Of a DNA stretch of 46,334 bases, positions 19,881-27,712 are shown one piece after another; positions within the stretch are counted from its first letter, which is position 1, and each line of letters begins with the position of its first letter. The notes under the pieces were generated by a model. That model was not told where the DNA came from, did no database searches, and saw only the letters and a program-made list of their open reading frames with translations. The translations under genes and the position numbers were made by a program. Source of the stretch: JBFWWW01 sp050245975 (GTDB taxonomy: Bacteria; Pseudomonadota; Alphaproteobacteria; Rhizobiales; Hyphomicrobiaceae); the NCBI GenBank assembly GCA_050245975.1, contig JBFWWW010000004.1, forward strand, positions 1 to 46,334. Direction: 5' to 3'.

Positions 19881-21979
19881 CGCATTTGCATCCGGGCAAG
19901 CCTGGCCATGCGGCCCTGCGGTTTCGAGAGCTTCGGCATCGGCACGGGCGCCGGAATGAGCCGCGGTTCGGTCAGGGCCGGCTGGTCGCGAGACAGCGGC
20001 GACGGAAGAGTCTCGTCCACGCCGTCATCGTCGTCCAGCAGGGCAACGGCGGGCTCCGGCGGCGCGGCCTGCGCCGTTGGCCGGCCATGATCGAGCTTGA
20101 TCGGCACGGCGTGCCGCGCGGCAAGTGCGTAGACGAACGTGTCGAGGGCCTCGTTGCGCGCCCCTTGTCGCACCGGCACCCAGGCCCGGACCGGGCGGCC
20201 CTCGCGAAACCGCGTCACCACCTGCTCGGAGGTGAGCTGCGCAAAATACTCGGGCCCGAAGCTGTCGTCGTCGGGCGAGGCCAGCGGAAAATGGATGTAC
20301 CCGGGAGAGGGCTGCCCCGCGTCGCGCCGCCGGATCTTCAGGCGGCCATAGATGGTGTCTTTCGCAGTGTCGACGCCGACGAGATAAACCAATTGGTTCG
20401 TCTTCGTGCGGCTCGCGCGCTTCGGAAAGATGACGTTCGGCCCGGCGCGCCCCTTGATGGCGAAGATGCGGCGCGCGAATTTCGGGCCGCAGAACTGGTG
20501 CACTTGGTGCCCGTGGTGGCCGCCGGTATCGACGCAGGCCGCCTGGATGCGCACCGGCCGCCCGGACCGCGTTTGCATGCGACGTCGCAACAGTGCGTCG
20601 AGATCGGCCCACACCTGCGGCTGCGCCGGATCGCCAAGCAGCACGTCGTAGCGGATGGCCCAGGCCTCCTCTGCCCAGCCCCAGCCCACTGTCTGCATTT
20701 CCAGGCGATCGGCCTGCACATCCACCCCGGCCGTGGCGAACAGAACGCCGTCCGGCAGATCGTCAGGCCCGTAAGGCTCGCCGCGGTTCGTCAGCTGCGA
20801 GGCCTCGACGCTCTCGCCCGCTTCCTCCCAGCACTCGGCGAGCACCGTGTTGGTCCACGTAATCTGCTTCGTCACGTCCGGATGCGTGCCCGGCAGGCGG
20901 CCATAGGCCTCGAGGAACTCTGTCACGATCTGCTCGAGGCGCCGAACCGGCGAATAGAACTGCGGCAGGAAGAAGCCGGCGATTCCGCGAAACGGTGCCG
21001 TGGCGCGCCACTCCGGGTCCCGGATCGCGGCCCACCGGTCCGAGTCGTCCCACGCTTCTCCGCACGCCTCGCAAATGTAGACGGCCGTATGCGGCCGGTG
21101 CTCGACGGTCTCGCCCTTGTCGTTCTTGACCTTGTCCCACCGCACCTGCTCCCAGCGAAGCGTCTGGCGGTTGCCGCAGTGCGGGCAGGGCACATAGCAC
21201 ATGCGTTTGTCCGAGGCCTCGTGGTCGCGATCGATCTTCGACCGGCCCTTCACCGTGGGCGACGAGCCCTTGATGGTTTTGGCGTTCCAGAACCACGCTT
21301 GGCGGGCGCGGGATAGGGCCGACGGATCACCTTCGGCGCCGGCCGACTGGGCGAAGCGGTCGTTTTCGTCTTCGATCACGACCCGGATCGGCCGCGAGGC
21401 GAGTTGCGACGGCGCGTGCGAGCCGACCAGCGACAGGCGCCCGCCCGGGAATTGCTTTGTTGCGATCGTGTTCGAGCTATCGCGCGACCGCGGCGGCTTC
21501 ACCTTCTCCGCGATTTTCGCGGTATCGCGCAGCATATGCGCGAGGCGGTTCTTGGAAATCTCGTCGACGGCGCCCTGGTCCGGCAGCAGCCACAGGATCG
21601 AGCAGGGCTCGACGTCGATACAGTAGCCGATGACGTTCAGTAGTACCTCGGTGTAGGCGATCTGCGTGCCCTTTTTAACGACGATCTCGCGCACGCGCGG
21701 GTCGTTGAAGGCATCCATGATGCCGCGCGTGTAGGCGACACGGTCGGTGCGCCAGCGGCCGGGCTCGGCCGAGGACTCGGGCGACAACATGCGGTTTTCG
21801 TCAGCCCATTGACTGACGGTGAGGTCGGGCGGCGGCGCACAAAGCGTGAACGCATCGGCGACGATGCGGGCGAGCGTCGGGTGCACCCCTCGGCAGTCAA
21901 GCTCAAGCCGCTGCGACCGCGCCGCATTGGATGACGTTGACTTTCGAGAGCTCTTCGAGCGCCTCGTCGATCGCGACAC
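19877..21979 (-). CDS. Terminase large subunit, lambda gpA family
   Basis: Up to 700 aa (lambda gpA 641). The GpA family signatures are clear: LTVSQWADENRMLSPESSAEPGRW, then REIVVKKGTQIAYTEVLLNVIGYCID, which is the Walker A-like region, then SILWLLPDQGAVDEISKNRLAHMLRDT, then LASRPIRVVIEDENDRFAQS, which is the Walker B region with acidic pair, then CPHCGNRQTL...CEACGEAW as a zinc-like four-cysteine motif, and a nuclease domain with GVDVQADRLEMQTVGWG. The first bases overlap the small subunit by about 77 nt, so the true start may be the GTG at 21855 (just before HPTLARIV) rather than 21979. It makes cos or headful cuts and powers packaging. Confidence 0.95.
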   Translation of the reverse strand: MSRSTRRSKSSRKSTSSNAARSQRLELDCRGVHPTLARIVADAFTLCAPPPDLTVSQWADENRMLSPESSAEPGRWRTDRVAYTRGIMDAFNDPRVREIVVKKGTQIAYTEVLLNVIGYCIDVEPCSILWLLPDQGAVDEISKNRLAHMLRDTAKIAEKVKPPRSRDSSNTIATKQFPGGRLSLVGSHAPSQLASRPIRVVIEDENDRFAQSAGAEGDPSALSRARQAWFWNAKTIKGSSPTVKGRSKIDRDHEASDKRMCYVPCPHCGNRQTLRWEQVRWDKVKNDKGETVEHRPHTAVYICEACGEAWDDSDRWAAIRDPEWRATAPFRGIAGFFLPQFYSPVRRLEQIVTEFLEAYGRLPGTHPDVTKQITWTNTVLAECWEEAGESVEASQLTNRGEPYGPDDLPDGVLFATAGVDVQADRLEMQTVGWGWAEEAWAIRYDVLLGDPAQPQVWADLDALLRRRMQTRSGRPVRIQAACVDTGGHHGHQVHQFCGPKFARRIFAIKGRAGPNVIFPKRASRTKTNQLVYLVGVDTAKDTIYGRLKIRRRDAGQPSPGYIHFPLASPDDDSFGPEYFAQLTSEQVVTRFREGRPVRAWVPVRQGARNEALDTFVYALAARHAVPIKLDHGRPTAQAAPPEPAVALLDDDDGVDETLPSPLSRDQPALTEPRLIPAPVPMPKLSKPQGRMARLARMQMR

Positions 21980-22424
21980 GGATCACCTTCTCGGCGAGCG
22001 CGATGTCCCTCGCGCCAAGTTGCGGCGCCACTTTCGTCGGCACGCCGCGCACTCTCGTTTTCATGATCAGCACGGCCGCGTTGACCACGTCGGCGATCTG
22101 GTCGGCCGGGATCAGCAGCCCGCGCATCTCGGCGGTGTCCATCTCGGCCTTGTCGGCCAGTGCCGCGGCCCGCCGCGTCTCGTGCTTGGCCTTGTCGGCG
22201 AGAACCTCGTTGGCGCGCAGGCGATCGAGCTCGCCCTGCAGCCGGGCCGCCTCGGCCTTTGTGCTCGCAATCATGCCGGACTGGTGCTCGATGTACTGGC
22301 GAGCCACCGCCTCGAAGTCGAAGGCACCGCGCGGCGCCGAATTGATGGCCCCGTCGTCGATCAGCTTCCGCAACCAGCGGTCCGAGATGCCAAGCTTTTC
22401 GGCGATTTCTTGCTGCGTTGCCAT
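21903..22424 (-). CDS. Terminase small subunit, Nu1-like
   Basis: 173 aa (lambda Nu1 181). Its N-terminus is a winged helix: MATQQEIAEKLGISDRWLRKLIDDGAINSAPRGAFDFEAVARQYIEH, as in Nu1 and MerR-type DNA-binding heads. Residues 55-120 are a helical dimer domain (EAARLQGELDRLRANEVLADKAKHETRR, an EV..K.KHE-type pattern). The C-terminal ~50 residues (DQIADVVNAAVLIMKTRVRGVPTKVAPQLGARD...) bind TerL. Start at ATG 22424. It recognises the packaging site, and its target should lie near here, in the 22430-22585 spacer or within the gene. Confidence 0.9.
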   Translation of the reverse strand: MATQQEIAEKLGISDRWLRKLIDDGAINSAPRGAFDFEAVARQYIEHQSGMIASTKAEAARLQGELDRLRANEVLADKAKHETRRAAALADKAEMDTAEMRGLLIPADQIADVVNAAVLIMKTRVRGVPTKVAPQLGARDIALAEKVIRVAIDEALEELSKVNVIQCGAVAAA

Positions 22425-22585
22425 GGCTCAACCGGAATCGGAATCAAAGAAGCCGAAAAAACGCAGTCTCTACCCCCCCTTCGCGGGCGGGCGTGACCCG
22501 CGGAGGGCGGGGGCGGGGAGGAAGGACCCGTGAGCTGCATGGGCACAGAACGACGAGGGCAGCCAGCATGTCAGCACCACCCACG

Positions 22586-23197
22586 TCAGCGACGGAAGGA
22601 CGAACGGATCGCAGCCTGGATGTGGCGCGGAAAGAATTGCGCGAGGCCGAGACGTGCCTTGGCCGCAAACGCTTCGTAGAAGCGGAAGCGTTTATCGAGG
22701 CGCGCCGAGCCCTTGAACGCATAGACCATGTGCAGCCTGCCGCCCTCACCGACGAAGACGCCCTTGGGCAGCACGCGCAGCGCGCGCTGGGGCGTGCGCT
22801 TGATGACGGCGCTTGCCCAGGGGCGCTTGCCTCGGGCCGTCAACGCGACGCGCGACGGAACTGGGATGTCGAGCACCCGGCGTCGGGGCGTCTTCGTGCC
22901 GCCAACGGCGTGCTTCTGCAGGTCGGCCTTGCCGAGAGCATCGAACACACCCGCCGAGAGCTTGCCCTTGGTCGATGTCTCGACGCGCATGGCCGCACGC
23001 GGCAGGCCGCGATTGCGCACGGTGAATGCTTGCGACCAGGTGGGGCCGATGATGTCCGGCCGCACGACCTTGAACATGGTATCGTTGAGCGAGCGCGAAA
23101 TGGCGTAGGGCAGCTGGTCGTTGGCGAAGATCCCCATCTCGCGCGCCTTGCGCGAAAACTCGCGCATGTCGATGTGCAGCATCGGCATGGATGGCAC
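22586..23197 (-). CDS. Putative minor tail / tail-completion protein (gpZ-like)
   Basis: 203 aa from a GTG at 23197 or, more likely, the ATG at 23188, since AGGA sits 10 nt before it. FSRKAREMGIFANDQLPYAISRSLNDTMFKV is typical of phage minor tail Z-like proteins (xLPfAxxxALNdTA), and the body is basic with beta segments (RVLDIPVPSRVALTARGKRPWASAVIKRT). It lies upstream of the terminase small subunit, outside the normal FII-U slot where gpZ belongs and is missing, so the gene may have moved. Low confidence on function. Confidence 0.45.
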   Translation of the reverse strand: MPSMPMLHIDMREFSRKAREMGIFANDQLPYAISRSLNDTMFKVVRPDIIGPTWSQAFTVRNRGLPRAAMRVETSTKGKLSAGVFDALGKADLQKHAVGGTKTPRRRVLDIPVPSRVALTARGKRPWASAVIKRTPQRALRVLPKGVFVGEGGRLHMVYAFKGSARLDKRFRFYEAFAAKARLGLAQFFPRHIQAAIRSSFRR

Positions 23198-23513
23198 GTC
23201 CTGAGCTGAGGGCGGAAATGGGAATTCGCTGGTCGTTCGCGCCGGCCCGAGCTGGGCAGGGCTATCGATCGAAACGCCTGACGCCTGGCACGCTCACATG
23301 ACGTCGCTCCTGGGTGCGGGTTGATTTGGAAAAAGCAAAGCCCGGCGCGGCTGAAGCCGTCCGGGCGCTCGTATTCCAACTCTAGTGAGTCGAATGCCTG
23401 AAACCTCGATTCGTGTCTAGGAATAATTGGCGCCCATCGCGATTCCGCCGCTCATCCGCCCAACTGTTGCCACAAAACCACAAATTTAACTGTTTCCGAG
23501 CCGAGTGCGGTCA
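23198..23513. other. Non-coding spacer between two minus-strand genes
   Basis: About 315 bases without a convincing gene. It holds the terminator described at 23328-23366. I see no palindromic element, no tRNA and no good promoter with an obvious TTGACA/TATAAT pair. The remaining part is GC-rich in the left half and more AT-rich near 23320-23345. Confidence 0.6.
23328..23366 (-). terminator. Rho-independent-type terminator
   Basis: Minus strand reads GCCCGGACGGCTTCAGCCGCGCCGGGC followed by TTTGCTTTTTCC, a strong GC hairpin with an interrupted U-tract. It lies just beyond the end of the 53-aa membrane peptide gene and before the late operon start, so it insulates late genes from transcription from the accessory region. 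Confidence 0.7.
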
Positions 23514-23675
23514 TCAGCGCGTGAGGAACGGAAACAGCCATTCGAGCAGCAGCAACACACCGGTGCCGAGCAGGAGCGTGTCCCACGGCATGCGATCGAC
23601 CAGGGCGGCCAGCGAGGGCCACTGACGCGCGGGCGGCGCCGAGCTGAGGCCGGAAATGGGCGCATTGTCGTTCAT
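23514..23675 (-). CDS. 53-aa single-pass membrane peptide
   Basis: MNDNAPISGLSSAPPARQWPSLAALVDRMPWDTLLLGTGVLLLLEWLFPFLTR: a polar N-terminus and one C-terminal membrane helix (DTLLLGTGVLLLLEWLFPF). The type resembles small holins or lysis-associated tail-anchored peptides, but no endolysin is visible nearby, so this is only a suggestion. The codon use fits the other phage genes. The terminator at 23328-23366 follows it. Start codon at 23675; AAAGG lies about 11 nt upstream, a moderate ribosome-binding site. Confidence 0.5.
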   Translation of the reverse strand: MNDNAPISGLSSAPPARQWPSLAALVDRMPWDTLLLGTGVLLLLEWLFPFLTR

Positions 23676-23805
23676 ACTGTGCGAGACCTTTCACGAACGG
23701 GAGAATAGCACTGAGGCGGGCGTCAACTGCCGGTAAAGGGTAGCGCACCTTAGACCAGCTTCGGGCCAGAACCCAAAATGCATCCTTTGGCTACTGAAGC
23801 GTCCT

Positions 23806-25509
23806 TCACCCACCCCGATCCGGCTCCTGGGGGACCTGAATGCCGTACTTTCGTACCCGCATGGCATTCAGGGGTGACGTTGTTGCAATCCGCTGGAGTG
23901 CCTCTCGCGCATTGTTGGTGATCGCCTGCATGGCCGGGGTGGCATTGCCGATGCGGGCAAATTGCAGCGCCGATGATAAGGCCGCTCGCAGCCGCTCGCC
24001 TGTGCTTTCCATGAAAATGCGCTCGTAGTCATCCGCCGATAGCGCTGCCAAAAGGTTGAGGTCGCGGTCGGTCCAGCTGTTGCTTCCACGGATATTGACC
24101 AGGACATCGGTTGGGTTAACCGGCCCCTGCGCAAATGTCGCCTGCTTGGCGGCAAATGCCTCGATCATGTCAGCATCGGTGAAGTTGCGAAAGTGAAGTT
24201 GCTGATCCAAATCCCAGAAGTCGCTCCCCTCGTTGCGCTCCGCGACATAGAGTGCCAGAAGCTCGCGCGCGCGATCAGCCTGGCCGATACCTTTCAACAC
24301 CTCAATGGTCGCATGCAGGTTACTCGGCGTGACGGTGGCGTAATTGACCTTGAACGAGTCATAGAGCGCTTGCCCAACCTCGTCGGCATTGTTGGCGAAG
24401 CTGTCGTGATATGAACTCCACGCTTCGGTAAAGGCGCCATCTTGGTCTTGCCGCACTCGCTCGCGATGCACTTTCTCCGCTTCCGCCTTAACCCGATCGG
24501 GATCAAAATATCCGATCTCGATCCCGTCCAGAATGGCCGCGTCGAAATCATCGATCACGCCGAAATCGCAAAGCTGCAACAGCGCATTCCAGGATGCTTC
24601 TTCCGCATTCGGCTCGTCGCGGTTGCCTAGTCCTGCGAAATCACCGCCTCTTTTGGCCTTGAGAAAATCGAGCGGCGGGGCCACCTCCGGCTGATATTTG
24701 CTCCAGGCGAACAGACAAAGTGATTGCAGGGCTTGGTGTATCGCACGCTCATGAAGTCCCGCCAAGAGCGGCATCAGCTGCCGCGCGTGGCGTTCGATCT
24801 TCTTAATGACGCGGATATTGGCAATGCCGAGCCGCGTGCAATTGGTTTTCATCTGGTCGTAGACGTCACCCGGGCCGATCAGCGCGATTGCCACCGACTC
24901 CGCCGCGGTGGGCGAGAAGGCGAGCTTGACGTCGATCACCTTCTCAAGATTGCCGTTGAATTCGGTGCGTCCCTTCTCGTCGAGTTCGTCCTCGTTGAGC
25001 AGAAGCGCCACCTTGCAGCGGCGTTGCTCTTTTAGGAAACTGATCAGTCCCAGCACATCTCTGACTGCCAGTCCCGAGCCGCGCCGCTCCAGATCGTCGA
25101 TGCACACAATCTGGTCGCGGACGGCAGAGAAGAACAGCGCACCGCCGCTCTTGATCAGCTTACCGATCAGCGGAAGCTCGCCGGCCATCGGTGTTGATTT
25201 GCGCGTCCAAGCGAACAGCCGGTTGCCTAAATCCTTCGCCTTGGCGGTAGTGGTTGCATCCTGCTTCAACAGGAAATCCGAATTTTCGAAGATCGTCAGC
25301 TTCAGTTCTTCTAGGCTGTTGATGCCGAAGAGCGAGACATAGGCATAGCGCTTGAGTCCCACCTTTTTGTCATTTGTCGCCTTCTGAAGAATGGTCTGCC
25401 AGGTATAAGTCTTTCCGACACCCCATTGGCCGCTGAAGCACAACGTCTCTGCATCCTCGGTCGACAGAAACCGTATGATCTCGGCCTGGGCACGGCAGGT
25501 GGGCGTCAC
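23806..25509 (-). CDS. KAP-type P-loop NTPase (possible phage defence or exclusion cargo)
   Basis: 567 aa from GTG 25509 (AAGGA 8 nt upstream). Walker A is GQWGVGKT at ~28-35 and Walker B is QIVCIDDLERRG at ~140-150. KVALLLNEDEL and the following arginines form the sensor region, typical of KAP NTPases. The C-terminal ~300 residues are helical (TAAESVAIALIGPGDVYDQMKTNCTRLG, then RQLMPLLAGLHERAIHQALQSLCLF). KAP proteins are often membrane-linked, but this one shows no clear membrane helix. The gene is visibly more AT-rich than its neighbours and is absent of elements, so it looks like a transferred cargo gene. Such NTPases are found in anti-phage systems. The exact role is inferred, not shown. 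Confidence 0.75.
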   Translation of the reverse strand: MTPTCRAQAEIIRFLSTEDAETLCFSGQWGVGKTYTWQTILQKATNDKKVGLKRYAYVSLFGINSLEELKLTIFENSDFLLKQDATTTAKAKDLGNRLFAWTRKSTPMAGELPLIGKLIKSGGALFFSAVRDQIVCIDDLERRGSGLAVRDVLGLISFLKEQRRCKVALLLNEDELDEKGRTEFNGNLEKVIDVKLAFSPTAAESVAIALIGPGDVYDQMKTNCTRLGIANIRVIKKIERHARQLMPLLAGLHERAIHQALQSLCLFAWSKYQPEVAPPLDFLKAKRGGDFAGLGNRDEPNAEEASWNALLQLCDFGVIDDFDAAILDGIEIGYFDPDRVKAEAEKVHRERVRQDQDGAFTEAWSSYHDSFANNADEVGQALYDSFKVNYATVTPSNLHATIEVLKGIGQADRARELLALYVAERNEGSDFWDLDQQLHFRNFTDADMIEAFAAKQATFAQGPVNPTDVLVNIRGSNSWTDRDLNLLAALSADDYERIFMESTGERLRAALSSALQFARIGNATPAMQAITNNAREALQRIATTSPLNAMRVRKYGIQVPQEPDRGG

Positions 25510-25609
25510 GGCATGTCCTTATTGCAGAAGTTTGCGCCTTGATAGCCCGGCAGCGTGTCCGTTTTGGGTCAATCGCGTTGCCGACATTGCCCAAGCGCCA
25601 TGTCCGTTT

Positions 25610-25792
25610 TCATCGGTTGGCCTTGCGCTCCTCGCGTTTCACGTACTGCTCCAGCGCGATGGTTGCCTCGTCGGTGATAGACCGCGCGTTTGCCTCTGCT
25701 AGCCGCACCAGGCGCTCGCGCAGTTCCTCCGGAACACGAAGGCCGATGGTGGCCGTCGCGCCCTTCTCCTGTCCTTTTCTCGGTCTCGCCAT
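25610..25792 (-). CDS. Ribbon-helix-helix DNA-binding protein
   Basis: 60 aa. MARPRKGQEKGATATIGLRVPEELRERLVRLAEANARSITDEATIALEQYVKREER has the beta-strand ATIGLRVPEELRERL and two helices of an Arc/CopG-type ribbon-helix-helix regulator; the basic residues ahead of the strand would contact DNA. It lies upstream of the KAP gene on the same strand and is likely co-transcribed, and could repress its own promoter at the dyads at 25825-25834 and 25870-25888. Confidence 0.75.
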   Translation of the reverse strand: MARPRKGQEKGATATIGLRVPEELRERLVRLAEANARSITDEATIALEQYVKREERKANR

Positions 25793-25824
25793 GCGCGCAC
25801 CATGGCGCGGTTCGCAACAATTGT

Positions 25825-25888
25825 AAAACGTTTTCCAATAACTGCTTGTGGATTAGGCGCGAACCACTTATAAACGAATAACGTTTAT
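25825..25888. promoter_or_regulatory. Divergent regulatory region with palindromes
   Basis: Between the minus-strand RHH gene and the plus-strand gene at 25967. On the plus strand TTGTGG (25846-25851), 17 nt, TATAAA (25869-25874) is a good promoter. The dyad ATAAACG-AATAA-CGTTTAT (25870-25888) overlaps that -10, and AAAACGTTTT (25825-25834) is a second site with the same AAACG half. These are good candidates for the RHH operator. Confidence 0.55.
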
Positions 25889-25966
25889 CGTAAACAGCGG
25901 ACCGAGGCGGCTTGCGACCCCGCCTCGGCCCTAGGCCCATCCCCTGGTACGAACAGGAGGCAGACC

Positions 25967-27115
25967 ATGCTTTCCACTACCACCACGATTCGTTCGTGGC
26001 CAGCGCTGCTGCTGGCCGGCTTCTTCGCCGCGGTGACCGGCCGCGTGCTGCTCGACGACGTGATCGCCGGCGCGCCGTTCACAGTCACGCACCTGTCGTC
26101 GATCGCGGCCCTAGTGGCGGCCATCGGCGCCCTGCACTACACGCTGCCGGCGTTGCGCGCGGGCGCGATTGTCGCCGGCGTGCTGCTCGGCGTGTCGGGC
26201 TTCGCGGCCCTCGGCTACGTCGTCGTCGCCTCGGGCATGCGCAATGCGGAGACCGCCGGCGCCAAGGCAGCGTCGGCCGAGCACGTCAACGCGCAGCGCG
26301 CCGGCGTGCTCAAGATGCTGGCCGAGGCCGAGTACATGCTGGCCCCCTGCCCGGCCGGCGCGGCCAGGGCCGACTTCGGCAACCGCTGCGGCCTGCGCGC
26401 GGCGATGGCCGCCGAATGCGGCTCGGGCAAAGGCAAGCGCTGCGACGGCAAGGCCTACTCGGTGCGCACGTACGAGGCCGCGATCGGCGGCTACACGGCC
26501 GAGCTCGCCCGCCTCGGGCCCGAGCGCAAGCCCTTCACCGGCACCCAGCGGTCGGCCGAGTTTCTGGCCGCGCTGCCCTTCGTCACCGCCTCGGCCGAGA
26601 CCATGCGTGCCTCGCTCGACCGGCTGATGCCCTACGCCCCGGTGGTCGTGGTCGAGCTAGTCGGGCTCGGGTTCGCGCTGTTCGCGTTCGGAAGTCGCGC
26701 CGCTGGCGGCCGGCTGCCCGCAGGGCACTCGCCAGCGGCCACGAAAGAGTCCGGCCGCGGGCGACGGGTGGCCGAGGTCGGACCGTCCGATTTGCGTACT
26801 TGCGCAATTTCGCAAACCCGGACTACGGCGCGGGCCGCCGGCGCGCGCAGCGTGTCGCCCGCGCCGACGAGAAACACAACGAACGTCATTTCATTTGCCG
26901 GCAAGCGTTCGTTTTCCGGCGGCAAGCATCCGGTGATTGCCGCGCTGGAAAACGTGGGGGGGACGGTTGCCAGCAATCGTGATCTGGCGCGACTGATGGG
27001 CGTCACCGACGGTGAGGCCAGCAAACGTGTGGCCGAAGTTGCCCAGTTGCTGGAAACCGAAAGGGTTGGAAAATATCTGCGCATCTCGTTGCGGCAATCG
27101 AGAGCAACGGCGTAG
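25967..27115 (+). CDS. Membrane protein with C-terminal winged-helix domain
   Basis: 382 aa, AGGAGG 8 nt before the ATG. Residues 10-100 contain three or four membrane helices (WPALLLAGFFAAVTGRVLL, LSSIAALVAAIGALHYTLPAL, GAIVAGVLLGVSGFAALGYVV). A Cys-containing extracytoplasmic-looking section follows, then a last membrane helix APVVVVELVGLGFALFAF at ~222-240. After two element-derived inserts (AAGGRLPAGHSPAATK at ~245 and a degenerate one at ~287), the C-terminus is a helix-turn-helix (HPVIAALENVGGTVASNRDLARLMGVTDGEASKRVAEV). The membrane plus DNA-binding layout is reminiscent of regulators. The family is not recognised. Confidence 0.6.
   Translation: MLSTTTTIRSWPALLLAGFFAAVTGRVLLDDVIAGAPFTVTHLSSIAALVAAIGALHYTLPALRAGAIVAGVLLGVSGFAALGYVVVASGMRNAETAGAKAASAEHVNAQRAGVLKMLAEAEYMLAPCPAGAARADFGNRCGLRAAMAAECGSGKGKRCDGKAYSVRTYEAAIGGYTAELARLGPERKPFTGTQRSAEFLAALPFVTASAETMRASLDRLMPYAPVVVVELVGLGFALFAFGSRAAGGRLPAGHSPAATKESGRGRRVAEVGPSDLRTCAISQTRTTARAAGARSVSPAPTRNTTNVISFAGKRSFSGGKHPVIAALENVGGTVASNRDLARLMGVTDGEASKRVAEVAQLLETERVGKYLRISLRQSRATA
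26700..26740 (+). repeat. Palindromic element copy 16, in coding sequence
   Basis: Perfect arms CCGCTGGCG/CGCCAGCGG, GCCGG, CTGCCC-GCA-GGGCAC. In frame in the membrane/winged-helix gene, encoding GGRLPAGHSPAATK. Confidence 0.9.
26826..26866 (+). repeat. Palindromic element copy 17, degenerate
   Basis: Outer arms GCGCGGGC/GCCCGCGC remain; the middle is CGCCGGCGCGCGCAGCGTGT. Same gene as copy 16, encoding ARAAGARSVSPAPT. Confidence 0.6.
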
Positions 27116-27234
27116 CGACTGCAGCTGACTTGCGATGATTCTGCAACACGACGGGACAATTACAAGCCGCATCGACTCGTATATTTTGCGGCGTGGTAAA
27201 TGTCTCGTGCGCCGATTCGTCGGGGCAAATGGAG

Positions 27235-27262
27235 CGGCCCGCTCGTTGGAGCGAGCGGGCCG
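27235..27262 (+). terminator. Terminator-like hairpin
   Basis: CGGCCCGCTC loop GAGCGGGCCG, then AAAGTAG. It lies about 120 nt past the end of the membrane/winged-helix gene. The U-tract is weak, so it may be a transcript-stabilising hairpin instead. Confidence 0.45.
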
Positions 27263-27370
27263 AAAGTAGAAACCGCCGGGTGGCGATTTGGTGTGATCAC
27301 GATAGGACCATGTGTCCACAGTACGTGGTGTGTCAAGCGCTACCCGGCATGATCGACAGAAAGTACGATC

Positions 27371-27577
27371 ATGTCACATGAACACCGCAGGCCGAGTTAC
27401 CGGCTGACGTTCGAAGACGCAGTCAGCGTGTGGCTTCGCCACTGGGATGGCGAGTTCCAGAACCGCATTGCGGCCGACTTCGACGTCAATCCGGGCCGTG
27501 TGAACGAGGTGTTGAAAGAAAAACGGCACGTCGGGAGCAGGGATCTTGCTCGCCTGAAGCGCAAGAAGCCCCATTGA
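27371..27577 (+). CDS. Small HTH-like protein (rhizobial YRLTFEDAV type)
   Basis: 68 aa. MSHEHRRPSYRLTFEDAVSVWLRHWDGEFQNRIAADFDVNPGRVNEVLKEKRHVGSRDLARLKRK. The NRIAADFDVNPGRVNEVLKE segment reads as a helix-turn-helix. I recognise the type as common in rhizobial and Bradyrhizobium-like genomes with unknown role. Followed by a strong terminator at 27589-27611. Confidence 0.6.
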   Translation: MSHEHRRPSYRLTFEDAVSVWLRHWDGEFQNRIAADFDVNPGRVNEVLKEKRHVGSRDLARLKRKKPH

Positions 27578-27588
27578 TACAACGACAC

Positions 27589-27611
27589 GCCCGGACGGTC
27601 TCCGTCCGGGC
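27589..27611 (+). terminator. Intrinsic terminator
   Basis: GCCCGGACGG-TCT-CCGTCCGGGC hairpin followed by TCAAATATC. It lies 12 nt past the stop of the small HTH-like gene. Confidence 0.6.
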
Positions 27612-27712
27612 TCAAATATCCTATGAATGATTCAGACAGCTTTATCCCGCCACAGCAGGCGGGACCGGCTCATCCAACCCATAAATCGGCGGCTTTCTAG
27701 AGGAGGCATACC

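Noticed and set aside
21637..22431. A 264-codon frame in the terminase region
   Set aside because: It is an off-frame read across the small and large terminase genes with Arg-rich product.
22471..22520. GC-rich hairpin between terminase and the gpZ-like gene as an element
   Set aside because: It lacks the GCCGG/T internal loop and the inner stem with its fixed size, so it does not belong to the family.
1..23200. Many long open frames on the plus strand across the late module
   Set aside because: They mirror high-GC codon bias of the minus-strand genes, have no ribosome-binding sites, encode Arg/His-rich low-complexity products, and overlap genes with clear homology.
27647..27664. Hairpin TCCCGCC/GGCGGGA near the unknown gene at 27713 as another element
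   Set aside because: No GCCGG core or CACGAA flank; likely a small leader hairpin.
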